From JBPCIX01 sp051005875 (GTDB taxonomy: Bacteria > Actinomycetota > CADDZG01 > JAHWKV01): a stretch of 21,308 bases of DNA. The notes below the pieces were generated by a model, which saw nothing but the letters and a program-made list of their open reading frames with translations, was not told where the DNA came from and made no database searches. The stretch covers positions 1 to 21,308 of the forward strand of contig JBPCIX010000047.1 of assembly GCA_051005875.1 (NCBI GenBank), written 5' to 3'. Positions 8,116 to 16,392 of this stretch are shown one piece after another (position 1 is the first letter of the stretch; each line of letters opens with the position of its first letter). The translations under genes and the position numbers were made by a program.

Positions 8116-10560
8116 TTAGCGGCGGAGCTTCAGTAGCCTGGTTAGAAAGTCCCGGGCACGGACCGCTACGAGCGTCAGGCCCCCTTCGTGCCAGGCCAGG
8201 GCCGCTCGCGCGGATAAACGACTGAAGGGGCGTTGAATTGCAATCGGTCGGGTTTCTAAATTGTCTGCTGCGTGGCGTGGGGTTGAGCAAAAGCGGTCCA
8301 GCGGGCCGATGATCTGGCTCCATGAAAGCTCCGGGCGGAGCTTGCCTACGTTTAGCCTGGACTCCCTTGACAGCTCTTCGTCTTCAAGAATCCGTCGAAT
8401 GGCGGAAGCGAAGCCCTCGACGTCTCCCGGCCCGACGGTCAGGCCCAGCGAGTGCTCCTCGACAAGTTGGCTTAATGAATCGCCCCTGGTGACGATTACC
8501 GGAAGCTCGGCCCAGAAATAGTCCAGGACTCTGGTTCGGTAAGAGTAAGTCGTCTCGATGTGTTCCAGATGGCACGAGACCCCAATGTCCGACTCGAGCA
8601 GGTAATTGGCTCGTTTTTCGTAGGGAATCCAACCGCTGTTGAAGAAAACATGCGTGCCCTCGAGCCCCAGCTGGCGTGCCAGCTTGACGGCGGCGACGGC
8701 CATACGCATTTCGGGGACGTCTGGATTGGGATGGGTCATCCCCAGGAAGAAAAGCTTCACTTCGGGGTGGTCGTTTTTGACCTGGTCAATGGCCTTGATC
8801 AGCGTAAGAGGGTCAAACCAATTGTAAATCCCGCCCCCCCACAAAATGACCTTGTCGTTCTTGCCGATGCCCGGGACGACCCCCTTAAGGACATTTTCTG
8901 AGTGCAAAGGTTGGTCGGAAGAAATGCCGAAAGGCACAATGTCGAGCAAGCTCCTAAGTGTCGGATCCGCGTCGTATACCTCTGGGCCCAGCCTGCCTAC
9001 TCCGGCCAGTTGCCCTATCCAAAAATCCCTTTGTTTTTCGCTGGCGCAGATGAAAAAGTCACAGAGCTTAAGTTGACTGTTGATGACCTCTAGGTCGCTG
9101 CCCGCAATTGAGAACCGCTTGTCTGGGTCGTCTTCGCGAAACATTTCGAGATTTTCGAGATGGAACGGGTCGTACAGATCGGCGACCAGGATCTTGCCCG
9201 AGCGGGCAATCCTCGGATGCGCATGCATGATGAACCCCTGAAAGACGACAACATCGGCCCAGTCGAGATCCGCTTGCAAAGTCGAATCGCGCAGTACGCC
9301 AAGCTCGAAATTCTTCGAGTTAATGTCGGCCCCTTCATTGGCTAGTAACCTCACCTTGTGTTTGCGCGATAACTCTGTCGACATTTCCCAAGCCCTGATG
9401 GCCGGACCGGCCATGCGAGTGGAAACGGTATCGCCCGTAATTACCAGGACTTTTGTGGGTCCACTGAACAATTCGGTTGTGGTGAGTGACTCAACGACCT
9501 TCCCAAAGGTCTGTTGAAAGCCGGGGTCGCTGATGTTGGGGTGTAGCGGCGAGATAAACAGCGGCGCTAGTTCCTTGTCGGATCGCAGGCGCTTTTTTTG
9601 GACGGCTGCTCGTTTTTTCATTATCGAATCGACGTTTCGAGTAACTTCAGAAACTGCCAGGACATGCGCCATGGCCAAGGGCGAAACTCGCTCGTCTTCG
9701 CCGCTTAGCGGCTCATGCTTGAGGGCCAGGTTGTAGTTCTCACGGTCGATGCCTGAGTAGGTCAGGCCCCGTTCCAGAGCAAGCATGATCGACGCAGGAA
9801 GGAGGTTATCGAGATTGGCCTGCTCGTAGTTTTTCATGATGGTCATCAGGGCATTGCGCTCAAGGAGAAACAACTCGCGTTCCTGTCCCAAGTGGTTGGC
9901 GGTTCCATGATGATGGTGTCGCACGACCGACGAAGGCTCGTACAGGACCCTGTAGCCCATAATCCAGAGCCGCCAGCCGAGGTCCACGTCTTCGAAGAAT
10001 GCGAAGTAATCCTCGTCGAAGCCGCCCGTCTCGAGGAACAACTGTCGCTGCATAAAAAGCGCACAGCCTGAGGCAAACAGAGTCTCGGCAGGGCGGTCAA
10101 ACTGGCCTTCGTCAGGCTCGTTGACTCCGACCTTGTAACCATGTCCGTAGAAAGACAGCGCCCCGCCGGCGTAGTCGATGGTCTTGCCGTCCATCGTCAG
10201 TATTTTTGAGGCAACCATGCCAACGTCGCTGCCCTTGTTGAATCCCTCAAGGCCTTTGGTTACCCAGTCCGGCTCTGCGACGGCGTCGTTGTTGATTAGG
10301 GCGACGAATTTACCGGTTGACGCTTTGACACCAGCGTTAATGCCGGCGGCGAATCCTAGATTGGTGCGAAGCTCAACGACCCTCACCGACGGCCAATGGG
10401 CCCTGACGTGGTCAACCGAGCCGTCGGATGAGGCATTATCAACAAACAGAATCTCGGTACTGCTCGATGGAAAGCTCTGTTTTGTCAACGATTCCAGGCA
10501 TGGATCAAGGAATCTTTTTCCGTTGAAGTTGAGAACTACTATGGAAACTTCAGGGGCCAC
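8116..10560 (-). CDS. Two-domain GT2-GT4 glycosyltransferase
   Basis: The protein has 814 residues from the GTG at 10560, the first start after an in-frame TAG. Residues 4-225 are a family 2 domain: 'VSIVVLNFNG' at 5-14, D41 in 'FVDNASSDGS', 'LINNDAVAEPDW' at 88-99, ED at 180-181 and a run of four histidines at 205-208, the HH-type pattern of rhamnosyl-like GT2 enzymes. Residues 225-355 form a helical, partly charged linker. Residues 360-770 are a GT-B family 4-like domain with 'STRMAGPAIRAWEMSTELS' in the acceptor half and 'SYRTRVLDYFWAELPVIVT' in the donor half. Near that donor loop the usual E-x7-E pair is not obvious. The C-terminus is basic and amphipathic ('RDFLTRLLKLRR'), which may bind the membrane. 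It is the first gene of a probable two-gene - strand unit with the methyltransferase fusion. Linkage made and sugar used cannot be told from sequence. Confidence 0.87.
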   Translation of the reverse strand: MAPEVSIVVLNFNGKRFLDPCLESLTKQSFPSSSTEILFVDNASSDGSVDHVRAHWPSVRVVELRTNLGFAAGINAGVKASTGKFVALINNDAVAEPDWVTKGLEGFNKGSDVGMVASKILTMDGKTIDYAGGALSFYGHGYKVGVNEPDEGQFDRPAETLFASGCALFMQRQLFLETGGFDEDYFAFFEDVDLGWRLWIMGYRVLYEPSSVVRHHHHGTANHLGQERELFLLERNALMTIMKNYEQANLDNLLPASIMLALERGLTYSGIDRENYNLALKHEPLSGEDERVSPLAMAHVLAVSEVTRNVDSIMKKRAAVQKKRLRSDKELAPLFISPLHPNISDPGFQQTFGKVVESLTTTELFSGPTKVLVITGDTVSTRMAGPAIRAWEMSTELSRKHKVRLLANEGADINSKNFELGVLRDSTLQADLDWADVVVFQGFIMHAHPRIARSGKILVADLYDPFHLENLEMFREDDPDKRFSIAGSDLEVINSQLKLCDFFICASEKQRDFWIGQLAGVGRLGPEVYDADPTLRSLLDIVPFGISSDQPLHSENVLKGVVPGIGKNDKVILWGGGIYNWFDPLTLIKAIDQVKNDHPEVKLFFLGMTHPNPDVPEMRMAVAAVKLARQLGLEGTHVFFNSGWIPYEKRANYLLESDIGVSCHLEHIETTYSYRTRVLDYFWAELPVIVTRGDSLSQLVEEHSLGLTVGPGDVEGFASAIRRILEDEELSRESRLNVGKLRPELSWSQIIGPLDRFCSTPRHAADNLETRPIAIQRPFSRLSARAALAWHEGGLTLVAVRARDFLTRLLKLRR

Positions 10561-10632
10561 CGGCTATCCAATCATCGAGGGGGGATCAAGTGAGTGCTCC
10601 CCACCGAGCACTAAGGCTACTATTTGCTGAAA

Positions 10633-13053
10633 ATGAACGCATGCACTGTTACGACTAAGCGCCGCCTTCCCTTCGCTAGGGTACTGGGTAAATCCTTCCT
10701 TGAGCATCACCCGGAGGCGTCGTTCACCGTTTTGGTGGCCGACGTGAAGGAAGGCGGCGCCGCCGACGAAAGTGACGGTTTCCAATTTCTTTTCCCGAGC
10801 GAGGTGGGCATTTCGCAGGACGAACTCGGTCCCCTGGCCATGCTCGCCCAGGGCGAGCAATTACGATTCGCGCTCGCGCCTAGGTTGATCTTGAGCCTTT
10901 TGGGATCGACCGGGGGGCCGCAGCTATTCATTTCCGATGACGCGCTAGTTTTGGCAAGCTTGCATGAGGTCGAGTTGGCAGTCAAGGAGCACGACACTGT
11001 GGTCGGTCGCCGGGCCGTTGACCCCTTTCCGTCGGACAACCGGACGCCTACAAATGACGATCTGTTAAACGCCGGCCTCATCGATCCTGGACTTGTGGGC
11101 GTGGGCGCTGCCGCCGGGGCGTTTGTCTCGTGGTGGGCCAAGGCAACAAGCATCGAATCTTTGGTGGTTGCTCCCGAATGTCAACGAATCCTAGATCTTG
11201 CTCCCGCAAGCTTCGGGGCTCATATCCTGGAGGACCCCGGAATGGCTGTTTCATTCTGGAATCTGGGGGATCGAAGAATTGAGAGGGGCGGCGACGGTTG
11301 GGCGGTCGGCGAATCTGTTCTCAAACTCTTCCGGTTTGAAGGCTACGACCCTGAGGATCCGCATCTGCTCAGTTCGGTTCAGGGCCCACGGCCGCGTCTG
11401 CTACTTAGCGAAAAAAGCGATTTGCTGGCGCTCGCCTCGGATTATCGCCAAGAACTTTTGTCCGAGGGCTACCAGGAAAAACACTCTGACCAGGGATTCG
11501 ATTTCTTATCCGGTGGACTCAAAGTCGATAAGCGAATGCGGTCTGTCTACCGAGAGGCTTTGCGAAAGTCCTTCCGCAACAAAGAGTCGGCGCCCCCCAA
11601 TCCCTTTGACGAGGATCACCCTGCGGATTTCCTCGATTGGCTCAATTCCGCCGACGGGAATGGGCGGGCCCCCAAAGTACCGCGTTACCTGTTCGAGCTT
11701 TGGAAGGAACGACTGGACCTACAAATTGCTTTTCCAGGAATAGCCGGGGCCGACGCTCCTCGTTTCCTGGAATGGGTAGTCAACTTTGGGGCGGCGGAGG
11801 TGGATCTGGCGTCTGAACTCTTGGTTTCAACCACGTTTCCGGAAGCAAGGGCTTCTCGGGGGGCCAGCCTCCCTGAGGGATTGAATATCGCCGGCTATTT
11901 CCAGGCCGAGCTGGGAGTTGGTGAAATGGCCAGATTGATGCTTTCCGCCGCCGATAAATCCGGAATTCCGATATCCGCCTACTCGTACCGCGCGAACCAT
12001 AGCCGGCAGGGTCATCCCTTTGAATCTCAAAACGAGGGATTCGTTTACGACATAAACTTGCTCTGTATAAATGCCGACGAGTTTTTTCCGTTTGTGAGAG
12101 ATGTCGGGCCGCACATCCTTCGAGGCCGGTACACGATAGGGCTCTGGTGGTGGGAGATCGAAGACTTTCCGCGCCCGCCGCAAGAGACTCTCGACCTGGT
12201 CGACGAAGTATGGGTGGGCAGCCAGCATGTCGCCGCAGCCGTTTCAGCAAGCACGGACAAGCCAGTTGTCATCGTGCCTGTTCCTATCAGACGGGCTGAG
12301 GCGCCATCGCTTTCCCGCAGCGAACTCGGGCTACCCGAAGGGTTCATGTTTCTTTTCACTTTCGATTTCCTGAGCATCTTTGAAAGGAAGAATCCTGTCG
12401 GAGTTATCGAGGCGTTTAAGAACGCCTTCAGTGTCGGCGAGGGCCCGGTCCTCGCGATCAAAAGCATTAACGGCGGCGCCCATCTTCAGTTGCTCGAGAA
12501 GCTTCGACTATCCGCCCTCGGCCGAGCGGACATCCGAATAATCGACGGCTATCTTTCGAGCGTACAAAATGAGGCCCTGCTGGCAGCATGCGATTGCTAC
12601 GTGTCGCTTCACCGCGCTGAAGGCTACGGCCTCGGCATGGCCGAGGCCATGTCATGCGGCAAGCCGATAATCGCAACGCGGTATTCGGGGAACCTTGCTT
12701 TTCTGGACGATCAGAACAGTTATCTGATCGACTACAAACTCGCCACAATCCCATCAGGCGCGGGCCCCTATCCAAAGGGGGCGATGTGGGCGGAACCTGA
12801 TCTTGACCAAGCGGCCGAGGCGATGCGGAAGGTTTTCACCGACCAGACTGCGGCGAAGGCCGTTGGAGACAGGGCCAGGCAAGACTCTGCCTCACTCCAC
12901 ACTTTCCAACTGACCGGCGATTTCATAAACCAGCGTCTTATTGAAATTCGAAAGCTGAAAAAGGGCGCTGCGGGATCGTCTAATCCTCCACGGGTTTTAT
13001 CCCGCGGCGACGGCGGGGGGCTCCGGGAGCGCCTCCGCCTCTGGCCTCGATAA
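10633..13053 (+). CDS. GT8-like plus GT4 two-domain glycosyltransferase
   Basis: The protein has 806 residues from the ATG at 10633. A TTG at 10624 with AAGG seven bases upstream is an alternative that adds three residues. Residues 1-250 resemble the family-8-like domain of actinobacterial fused transferases: 'ACTVTTKRRLPFARVLGKSF' at 3-22, a 'LFISDDALVLASL' strand at 98-110 where relatives have a D-x-D metal site, and 'ILEDPGMAVSFWNL' at 198-211. Residues 320-400 are a helical linker ('PRYLFELWKERLDLQIAFPG'). Residues 417-790 are a GT-B family 4 domain: 'NIAGYFQAELGVGEMAR' at 418-434 and the donor motif E663-x7-E671 in 'RAEGYGLGMAEAMSCGKP'. The gene is divergent from the GT2-GT4 gene, and its last 57 bases overlap the convergent DUF2142 gene. 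Likely a cytoplasmic glycan-elongating enzyme. The changed D-x-D (SDDA) may mean altered metal use in the first domain. Confidence 0.85.
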   Translation: MNACTVTTKRRLPFARVLGKSFLEHHPEASFTVLVADVKEGGAADESDGFQFLFPSEVGISQDELGPLAMLAQGEQLRFALAPRLILSLLGSTGGPQLFISDDALVLASLHEVELAVKEHDTVVGRRAVDPFPSDNRTPTNDDLLNAGLIDPGLVGVGAAAGAFVSWWAKATSIESLVVAPECQRILDLAPASFGAHILEDPGMAVSFWNLGDRRIERGGDGWAVGESVLKLFRFEGYDPEDPHLLSSVQGPRPRLLLSEKSDLLALASDYRQELLSEGYQEKHSDQGFDFLSGGLKVDKRMRSVYREALRKSFRNKESAPPNPFDEDHPADFLDWLNSADGNGRAPKVPRYLFELWKERLDLQIAFPGIAGADAPRFLEWVVNFGAAEVDLASELLVSTTFPEARASRGASLPEGLNIAGYFQAELGVGEMARLMLSAADKSGIPISAYSYRANHSRQGHPFESQNEGFVYDINLLCINADEFFPFVRDVGPHILRGRYTIGLWWWEIEDFPRPPQETLDLVDEVWVGSQHVAAAVSASTDKPVVIVPVPIRRAEAPSLSRSELGLPEGFMFLFTFDFLSIFERKNPVGVIEAFKNAFSVGEGPVLAIKSINGGAHLQLLEKLRLSALGRADIRIIDGYLSSVQNEALLAACDCYVSLHRAEGYGLGMAEAMSCGKPIIATRYSGNLAFLDDQNSYLIDYKLATIPSGAGPYPKGAMWAEPDLDQAAEAMRKVFTDQTAAKAVGDRARQDSASLHTFQLTGDFINQRLIEIRKLKKGAAGSSNPPRVLSRGDGGGLRERLRLWPR

Positions 13054-14541
13054 GAAGCCCGCGGTCACCAAGAGAAGGCCGCAGGTCGCCACGAGTGCGG
13101 TTCCGACCGCCCAGGTAATCGGTGGCGACCAAACAACCGGCCTATTAAGAAATGAAAACCATCCGCCCCCGGAATAGCGATGGGCAAGGGTGAACCAAGC
13201 AATTAGGTAAACAGCGGCTGCCGCTGTAAGCGTCCAAAGCATCAAACGGCGGGGCCGTGCCTCGCCAAGCCTGCCTTGTTTAAGTGAGACGATTTCTCCG
13301 GCCAAAATCGGAATTGTTACGGCCAGGGGTAGCAAATGCCTGCCCTGGGCCCCGAATCCGACGCCACGCTGGGTCGCGTCGAGGGCCGACGCCAGAAAGA
13401 GATTGACCGCAGCCAGCCCCGCGAGCACAAGACGTTCACGCCGGTTGCCGACCAGCAAAGCCAGTACGCAAAGTACTATCAGCATCAAGCCCCAAACAAA
13501 ATAGGCCGGACCCGGCATGACCGTATCGAGGGGCCCGAACACGCCGATTTGTTGCCGTGCGATTTCTCGAAAAAAGCCCCACGTTGTTTCGAAAGTCTCT
13601 TTCAGTGTGCTTAGGCCCAAGGGCGGATGAGGTTGGATGATCTTTTGCCAAAGGGCCGAGGCCACGAGTGCAACGAAAACAATGCCTCCTGTCACAATCG
13701 CTGCCCACTTGCTGCTCTTAAGAATGACCCGGACTTTTTTGGGGCCGGCGAGAGCCAGGAAGGTGAGGCCGTCCACTGCGATCCAACCGGCGCCAAGATC
13801 GCGGCTGAGCGCCAGCACAACTCCGGACGCTGCCCCGATGAGCCAGACGCTTGGCGGAGATCCGCAACGGTCGTCGTTTTCCCCAGGCGCGTCTCGCAGG
13901 AGTCTTATTAAGCATGCAAAAAAACAAATGCCGGCGGAAGTTTCGGGGCCGCTGGCTGACAGGCTGGAGGCCACGAAAACGACCATCGGGGTTGTGGCTA
14001 CCACTAGGCCCAGCAGGCTGATCTGCTGCCTCTTGGGATCCCAAAGCAAGTACACGGCCCCGGCGATCAGCGCCAGGCATGTGAGCGCGGATACCAGCCG
14101 CCCAATAATCAAAGTCTCCACAGGGGTGTTGCCAAGACGCATTCCCAGGCCGGGAAGCATGTAACCAAACGGGGGATAGGTAGCGACCCAGCTTCTAAAT
14201 ACTGCGTTCCCCTTGCCGGTGGGGGCCTTGATGGTGCAGTTTTCGACCTGACCCGGCATTGCGCGGCAGTTGAAGACCTCCGGCGACAGCCGGGCGGGAA
14301 TCGAAACCATGCGCGCCTGTTTTTGCTGCCAGCGCAGGGCTTTGTCTGCGCTGCTTGGTCCTTTGAGCGGTGGCGGGCGCTTTGTCAAGATCAGATCACC
14401 CCGGCCCGCGCCCAGCGCCCTTAGGTAATGAGCATATTCATCGGGTGCGGTGCCTGGTGGGCTGCTGACCGCCCAGGCGCAAACGCATAGGACATAGGAT
14501 GCAATCAGAAGAAGCGGCGTTTTCGGCAGGGACCGACGCAA
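12997..14541 (-). CDS. DUF2142 family polytopic membrane protein
   Basis: The signature 'SSPPGTAPDEYAHYLRAL' follows the first membrane segment, as in the DUF2142 family (Pfam PF09913), a group of GT-C-like membrane proteins found in polysaccharide clusters of Actinobacteria and lactic acid bacteria. Starting at the TTG at 14541 gives 514 residues ('MRRSLPKTPLLLIASYVL'). A TTG at 14634 would add 31 residues and overlap the stop of the remnant copy by four bases. The open frame runs back to 14802, but that far end is only the truncated copy read in a wrong frame. About ten to twelve membrane segments follow, with a large first outer loop ('VFNCRAMPGQVENCTI', two cysteines). The C-terminal end overlaps the convergent GT8-GT4 gene by 57 bases. 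Likely role: transfer of a lipid-linked sugar at the outer membrane face (inference from family and context). Confidence 0.8.
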   Translation of the reverse strand: MRRSLPKTPLLLIASYVLCVCAWAVSSPPGTAPDEYAHYLRALGAGRGDLILTKRPPPLKGPSSADKALRWQQKQARMVSIPARLSPEVFNCRAMPGQVENCTIKAPTGKGNAVFRSWVATYPPFGYMLPGLGMRLGNTPVETLIIGRLVSALTCLALIAGAVYLLWDPKRQQISLLGLVVATTPMVVFVASSLSASGPETSAGICFFACLIRLLRDAPGENDDRCGSPPSVWLIGAASGVVLALSRDLGAGWIAVDGLTFLALAGPKKVRVILKSSKWAAIVTGGIVFVALVASALWQKIIQPHPPLGLSTLKETFETTWGFFREIARQQIGVFGPLDTVMPGPAYFVWGLMLIVLCVLALLVGNRRERLVLAGLAAVNLFLASALDATQRGVGFGAQGRHLLPLAVTIPILAGEIVSLKQGRLGEARPRRLMLWTLTAAAAVYLIAWFTLAHRYSGGGWFSFLNRPVVWSPPITWAVGTALVATCGLLLVTAGFLSRPEAEALPEPPAVAAG

Positions 14542-14630
14542 TACCGTCCCGGCCGGGCGCGCATCGTCCTTTTCGGGGCCCGAACCGGCGTCTGTCTCGG
14601 GACCCGGCGTTACCGGGGATCCAGTTTCCT

Positions 14631-14783
14631 TCAAATCAGCAAGGGCGCCTGCGCAGCAACGGCCTTCAGGTAATGATGGAACTCGTCGGGCGCTACGCCG
14701 GGGGGTTGGCTCAAGGCCCAGGCAACCATCAAAAGAAAATAGCCTGTGACTAGAAGGACGAGGGGGTGACGGTATCGAGACAA
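14631..14783 (-). pseudogene. Truncated second copy of the DUF2142 N-terminus
   Basis: In a frame different from that of the gene below it, this stretch reads 'HPLVLLVTGYFLLMVAWAL', then 'SQPPGVAPDEFHHYLKAV', then stops at TGA 14633-14631. This is the same membrane segment plus signature loop as in the downstream DUF2142 gene ('WAVSSPPGTAPDEYAHYLRAL'), with about 14 of 21 residues identical over the core by my hand alignment. The DNA has diverged by roughly a third by eye. From the TTG at 14783 it would give 50 residues: one membrane helix and a cut loop. It is most likely the 5' stump of a tandem paralogue or a separately acquired DUF2142 gene whose body was lost. It could still be translated as a short membrane peptide and coupled to the next gene, because its TGA overlaps a TTG at 14634. 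Confidence 0.75.
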
Positions 14784-14795
14784 GCGAGACGATCA

Positions 14796-14803
14796 TATAC
14801 AAT
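14796..14803. promoter_or_regulatory. Candidate divergent promoter core
   Basis: The AT-rich patch CATATACAATT in GC-rich surroundings offers a -10-like TACAAT on the + strand (14798-14803), upstream of the FAD oxidoreductase, and an overlapping TATGAT on the - strand (14797-14792), upstream of the DUF2142 remnant. No clear -35 boxes are visible. Confidence 0.25.
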
Positions 14804-14871
14804 TGGCATTCGCCCGATGGCGAAATCGGTCAGAGCCTCTAAAAGGAAATCAGGCAATAGCAACTAAGGAC

Positions 14872-16392
14872 ATGTCATCAGGCCTTCGACCGCTCCTTGA
14901 ATTAGGCCCCGATGGTTACGCAGACCGGTCCACGATCATCTTCGGCGCGGGCCCCGCCGGGCTCACCGCTGCGTGGGAACTGATACACAACGGCGTCCCC
15001 GTTCAGGTGCTGGAGGCCGAGGAGGCCATCGTGGGCGGCATTGCCCGAACGGCCTCGTACAAGGGGTTTCGGTTTGACATCGGCGGCCATCGCTTCTTCA
15101 CCAAGGCCGAGGAGGTCAAAAAACTCTGGCACGAGATCCTCTCGCCGGACGACTGGCTTACCGTGCCCCGCCTTTCTCGCATTTATTACAAAAGCAAGTT
15201 TTTCGCCTACCCACTCAAGCCGTTTGACGCCCTGAGCAAGCTCGGCGTGATCCAAACCTCGCTGTGCATTCTGAGCTATTTGCGTTACAAGGTTTTCCCC
15301 CTGAAGCAAGAAAAGTCTTTCGAGGACTGGATAATCAATCGATTCGGCAAGCGGCTTTACGAAGTCTTCTTTCGGACTTATACCGAGAAGGTGTGGGGAA
15401 TACCATGCAGCGAAATTTCGGCCGACTGGGCCGCCCAGAGGATCAAGGGCCTATCGCTCATAGGGGCGGTGCGCAATGCGTTTTCGCGTCCGGGCAAGGC
15501 CAAGGGGGGCGAGGTCGTCAAGACTTTGATCGAGGAGTTCGAGTATCCGAAGCTTGGTCCGGGCATGATGTGGGACCGCGCGAAGGAAAAAATCCAGATC
15601 AAGGGGGCCGAGGTGCACATGGGCTCGCCCGTGGCCGCTCTAAAGTGGGGCGACGGGCGTCTTGTCGCGGCGGAGACTTCTGGCGCCGGGGGGCCGAGAG
15701 TCTTTCAAGCCACGAACTTCATTTCTACTCTTCCAATCAGGGACCTGGTTGGAATGCTCGAACCCGATGCTCCCGGTGAGGTGCAGCGAGCCGCCAACGC
15801 ACTTTCCTACCGCGATTTTCTGACTGTTGTGTTGATCGTCAACCAGGAAACACTTTTCCCGGACAACTGGATTTACATACACGATCCAACGGTAAGGTTG
15901 GGCAGGGTTCAGAATTTCAAGAACTGGAGCCCCTTGATGGTCCCGGACCCCTCGAAAACCGCGTTGGGCCTGGAATATTTTTGTAACGTTGGCGACGACC
16001 TTTGGCAAATGAGCGAGGAAGAGCTGATATCGCTGGGCAGCGACGAAATTTCGAAGCTGGGCCTTTGTCAGAAGAGTGACGTTGAGGATGGAACGGTCGT
16101 CCGGATGAAAAAGACCTATCCCGTGTACGACGAGCACTATGAGCGCAATGTGAACGTGGTTCGAAAATTCCTGGAAACGGAAATGCCGAACCTGCAGCTC
16201 GTCGGTCGAAACGGAATGCACAAGTACAACAACCAGGATCACTCGATGATGACGGCTCTGCTGGCGGCCCGGAACATTCTGGGGGAGTCATGGGACCCGT
16301 GGAATGTGAACACCGACGCCGAATACCACGAGGAACACCGTTCGGATCACGATACCGCCGGCCGAGCCGTTCCAAAGACTCTCAAGGGCTAG
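14872..16392 (+). CDS. FAD-dependent oxidoreductase, amine-oxidase/UDP-galactopyranose-mutase-like
   Basis: The protein has 506 residues from the ATG at 14872; a TTG at 14803 would add 23 residues of no clear merit. The N-terminal dinucleotide fold is clear: 'IIFGAGPAGLTAAWEL' with GAGPAG near residue 25 and E48 ending the second strand, followed by 'FDIGGHRFFTKAEEVKKLW'. It also has 'YEVFFRTYTEKVWGIPCSEI' and, near the C-terminus, 'NLQLVGRNGMHKYNNQDHS', the region that closes the FAD site in this group. Such proteins are usually labelled protoporphyrinogen-oxidase-like or NAD(P)/FAD oxidoreductase and are common in polysaccharide loci, where they are thought to act on sugars as UDP-galactopyranose mutase does. 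A role in sugar ring or redox chemistry fits the neighbours; haem synthesis does not. It has no signal peptide. It ends ten bases from the convergent nucleotidyltransferase. AAGGA lies only one base before the ATG, so initiation is unclear. Confidence 0.85.
   Translation: MSSGLRPLLELGPDGYADRSTIIFGAGPAGLTAAWELIHNGVPVQVLEAEEAIVGGIARTASYKGFRFDIGGHRFFTKAEEVKKLWHEILSPDDWLTVPRLSRIYYKSKFFAYPLKPFDALSKLGVIQTSLCILSYLRYKVFPLKQEKSFEDWIINRFGKRLYEVFFRTYTEKVWGIPCSEISADWAAQRIKGLSLIGAVRNAFSRPGKAKGGEVVKTLIEEFEYPKLGPGMMWDRAKEKIQIKGAEVHMGSPVAALKWGDGRLVAAETSGAGGPRVFQATNFISTLPIRDLVGMLEPDAPGEVQRAANALSYRDFLTVVLIVNQETLFPDNWIYIHDPTVRLGRVQNFKNWSPLMVPDPSKTALGLEYFCNVGDDLWQMSEEELISLGSDEISKLGLCQKSDVEDGTVVRMKKTYPVYDEHYERNVNVVRKFLETEMPNLQLVGRNGMHKYNNQDHSMMTALLAARNILGESWDPWNVNTDAEYHEEHRSDHDTAGRAVPKTLKG

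Noticed and set aside
8060..8323. N-terminal extension of the methyltransferase fusion up to base 8323
   Set aside because: The added 88 residues are rich in Arg, Pro and Ser without domain likeness and overlap the end of the upstream gene. 'MSDTVEP' followed by the methyltransferase fold is the natural start.
11780..12250. Antisense frames within the GT8-GT4 gene
   Set aside because: They overlap the well-supported GT4 domain and carry no domain signature.
13637..14164. Open frame of 175 codons on the + strand inside the DUF2142 gene
   Set aside because: Its composition is Arg/Pro/Ser-rich, without motifs, and it lies opposite a membrane-protein gene with clear helices.
14542..14802. N-terminal extension of the DUF2142 protein to the TTG at 14802
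   Set aside because: Most of it is the truncated DUF2142 copy read in the wrong frame, giving low-complexity Pro/Arg/Ser sequence.
15640..16242. Open frame of 200 codons on the - strand inside the FAD oxidoreductase
   Set aside because: It is antisense to a clear conserved protein and shows no recognisable domain; GC-rich genes often give such shadows.
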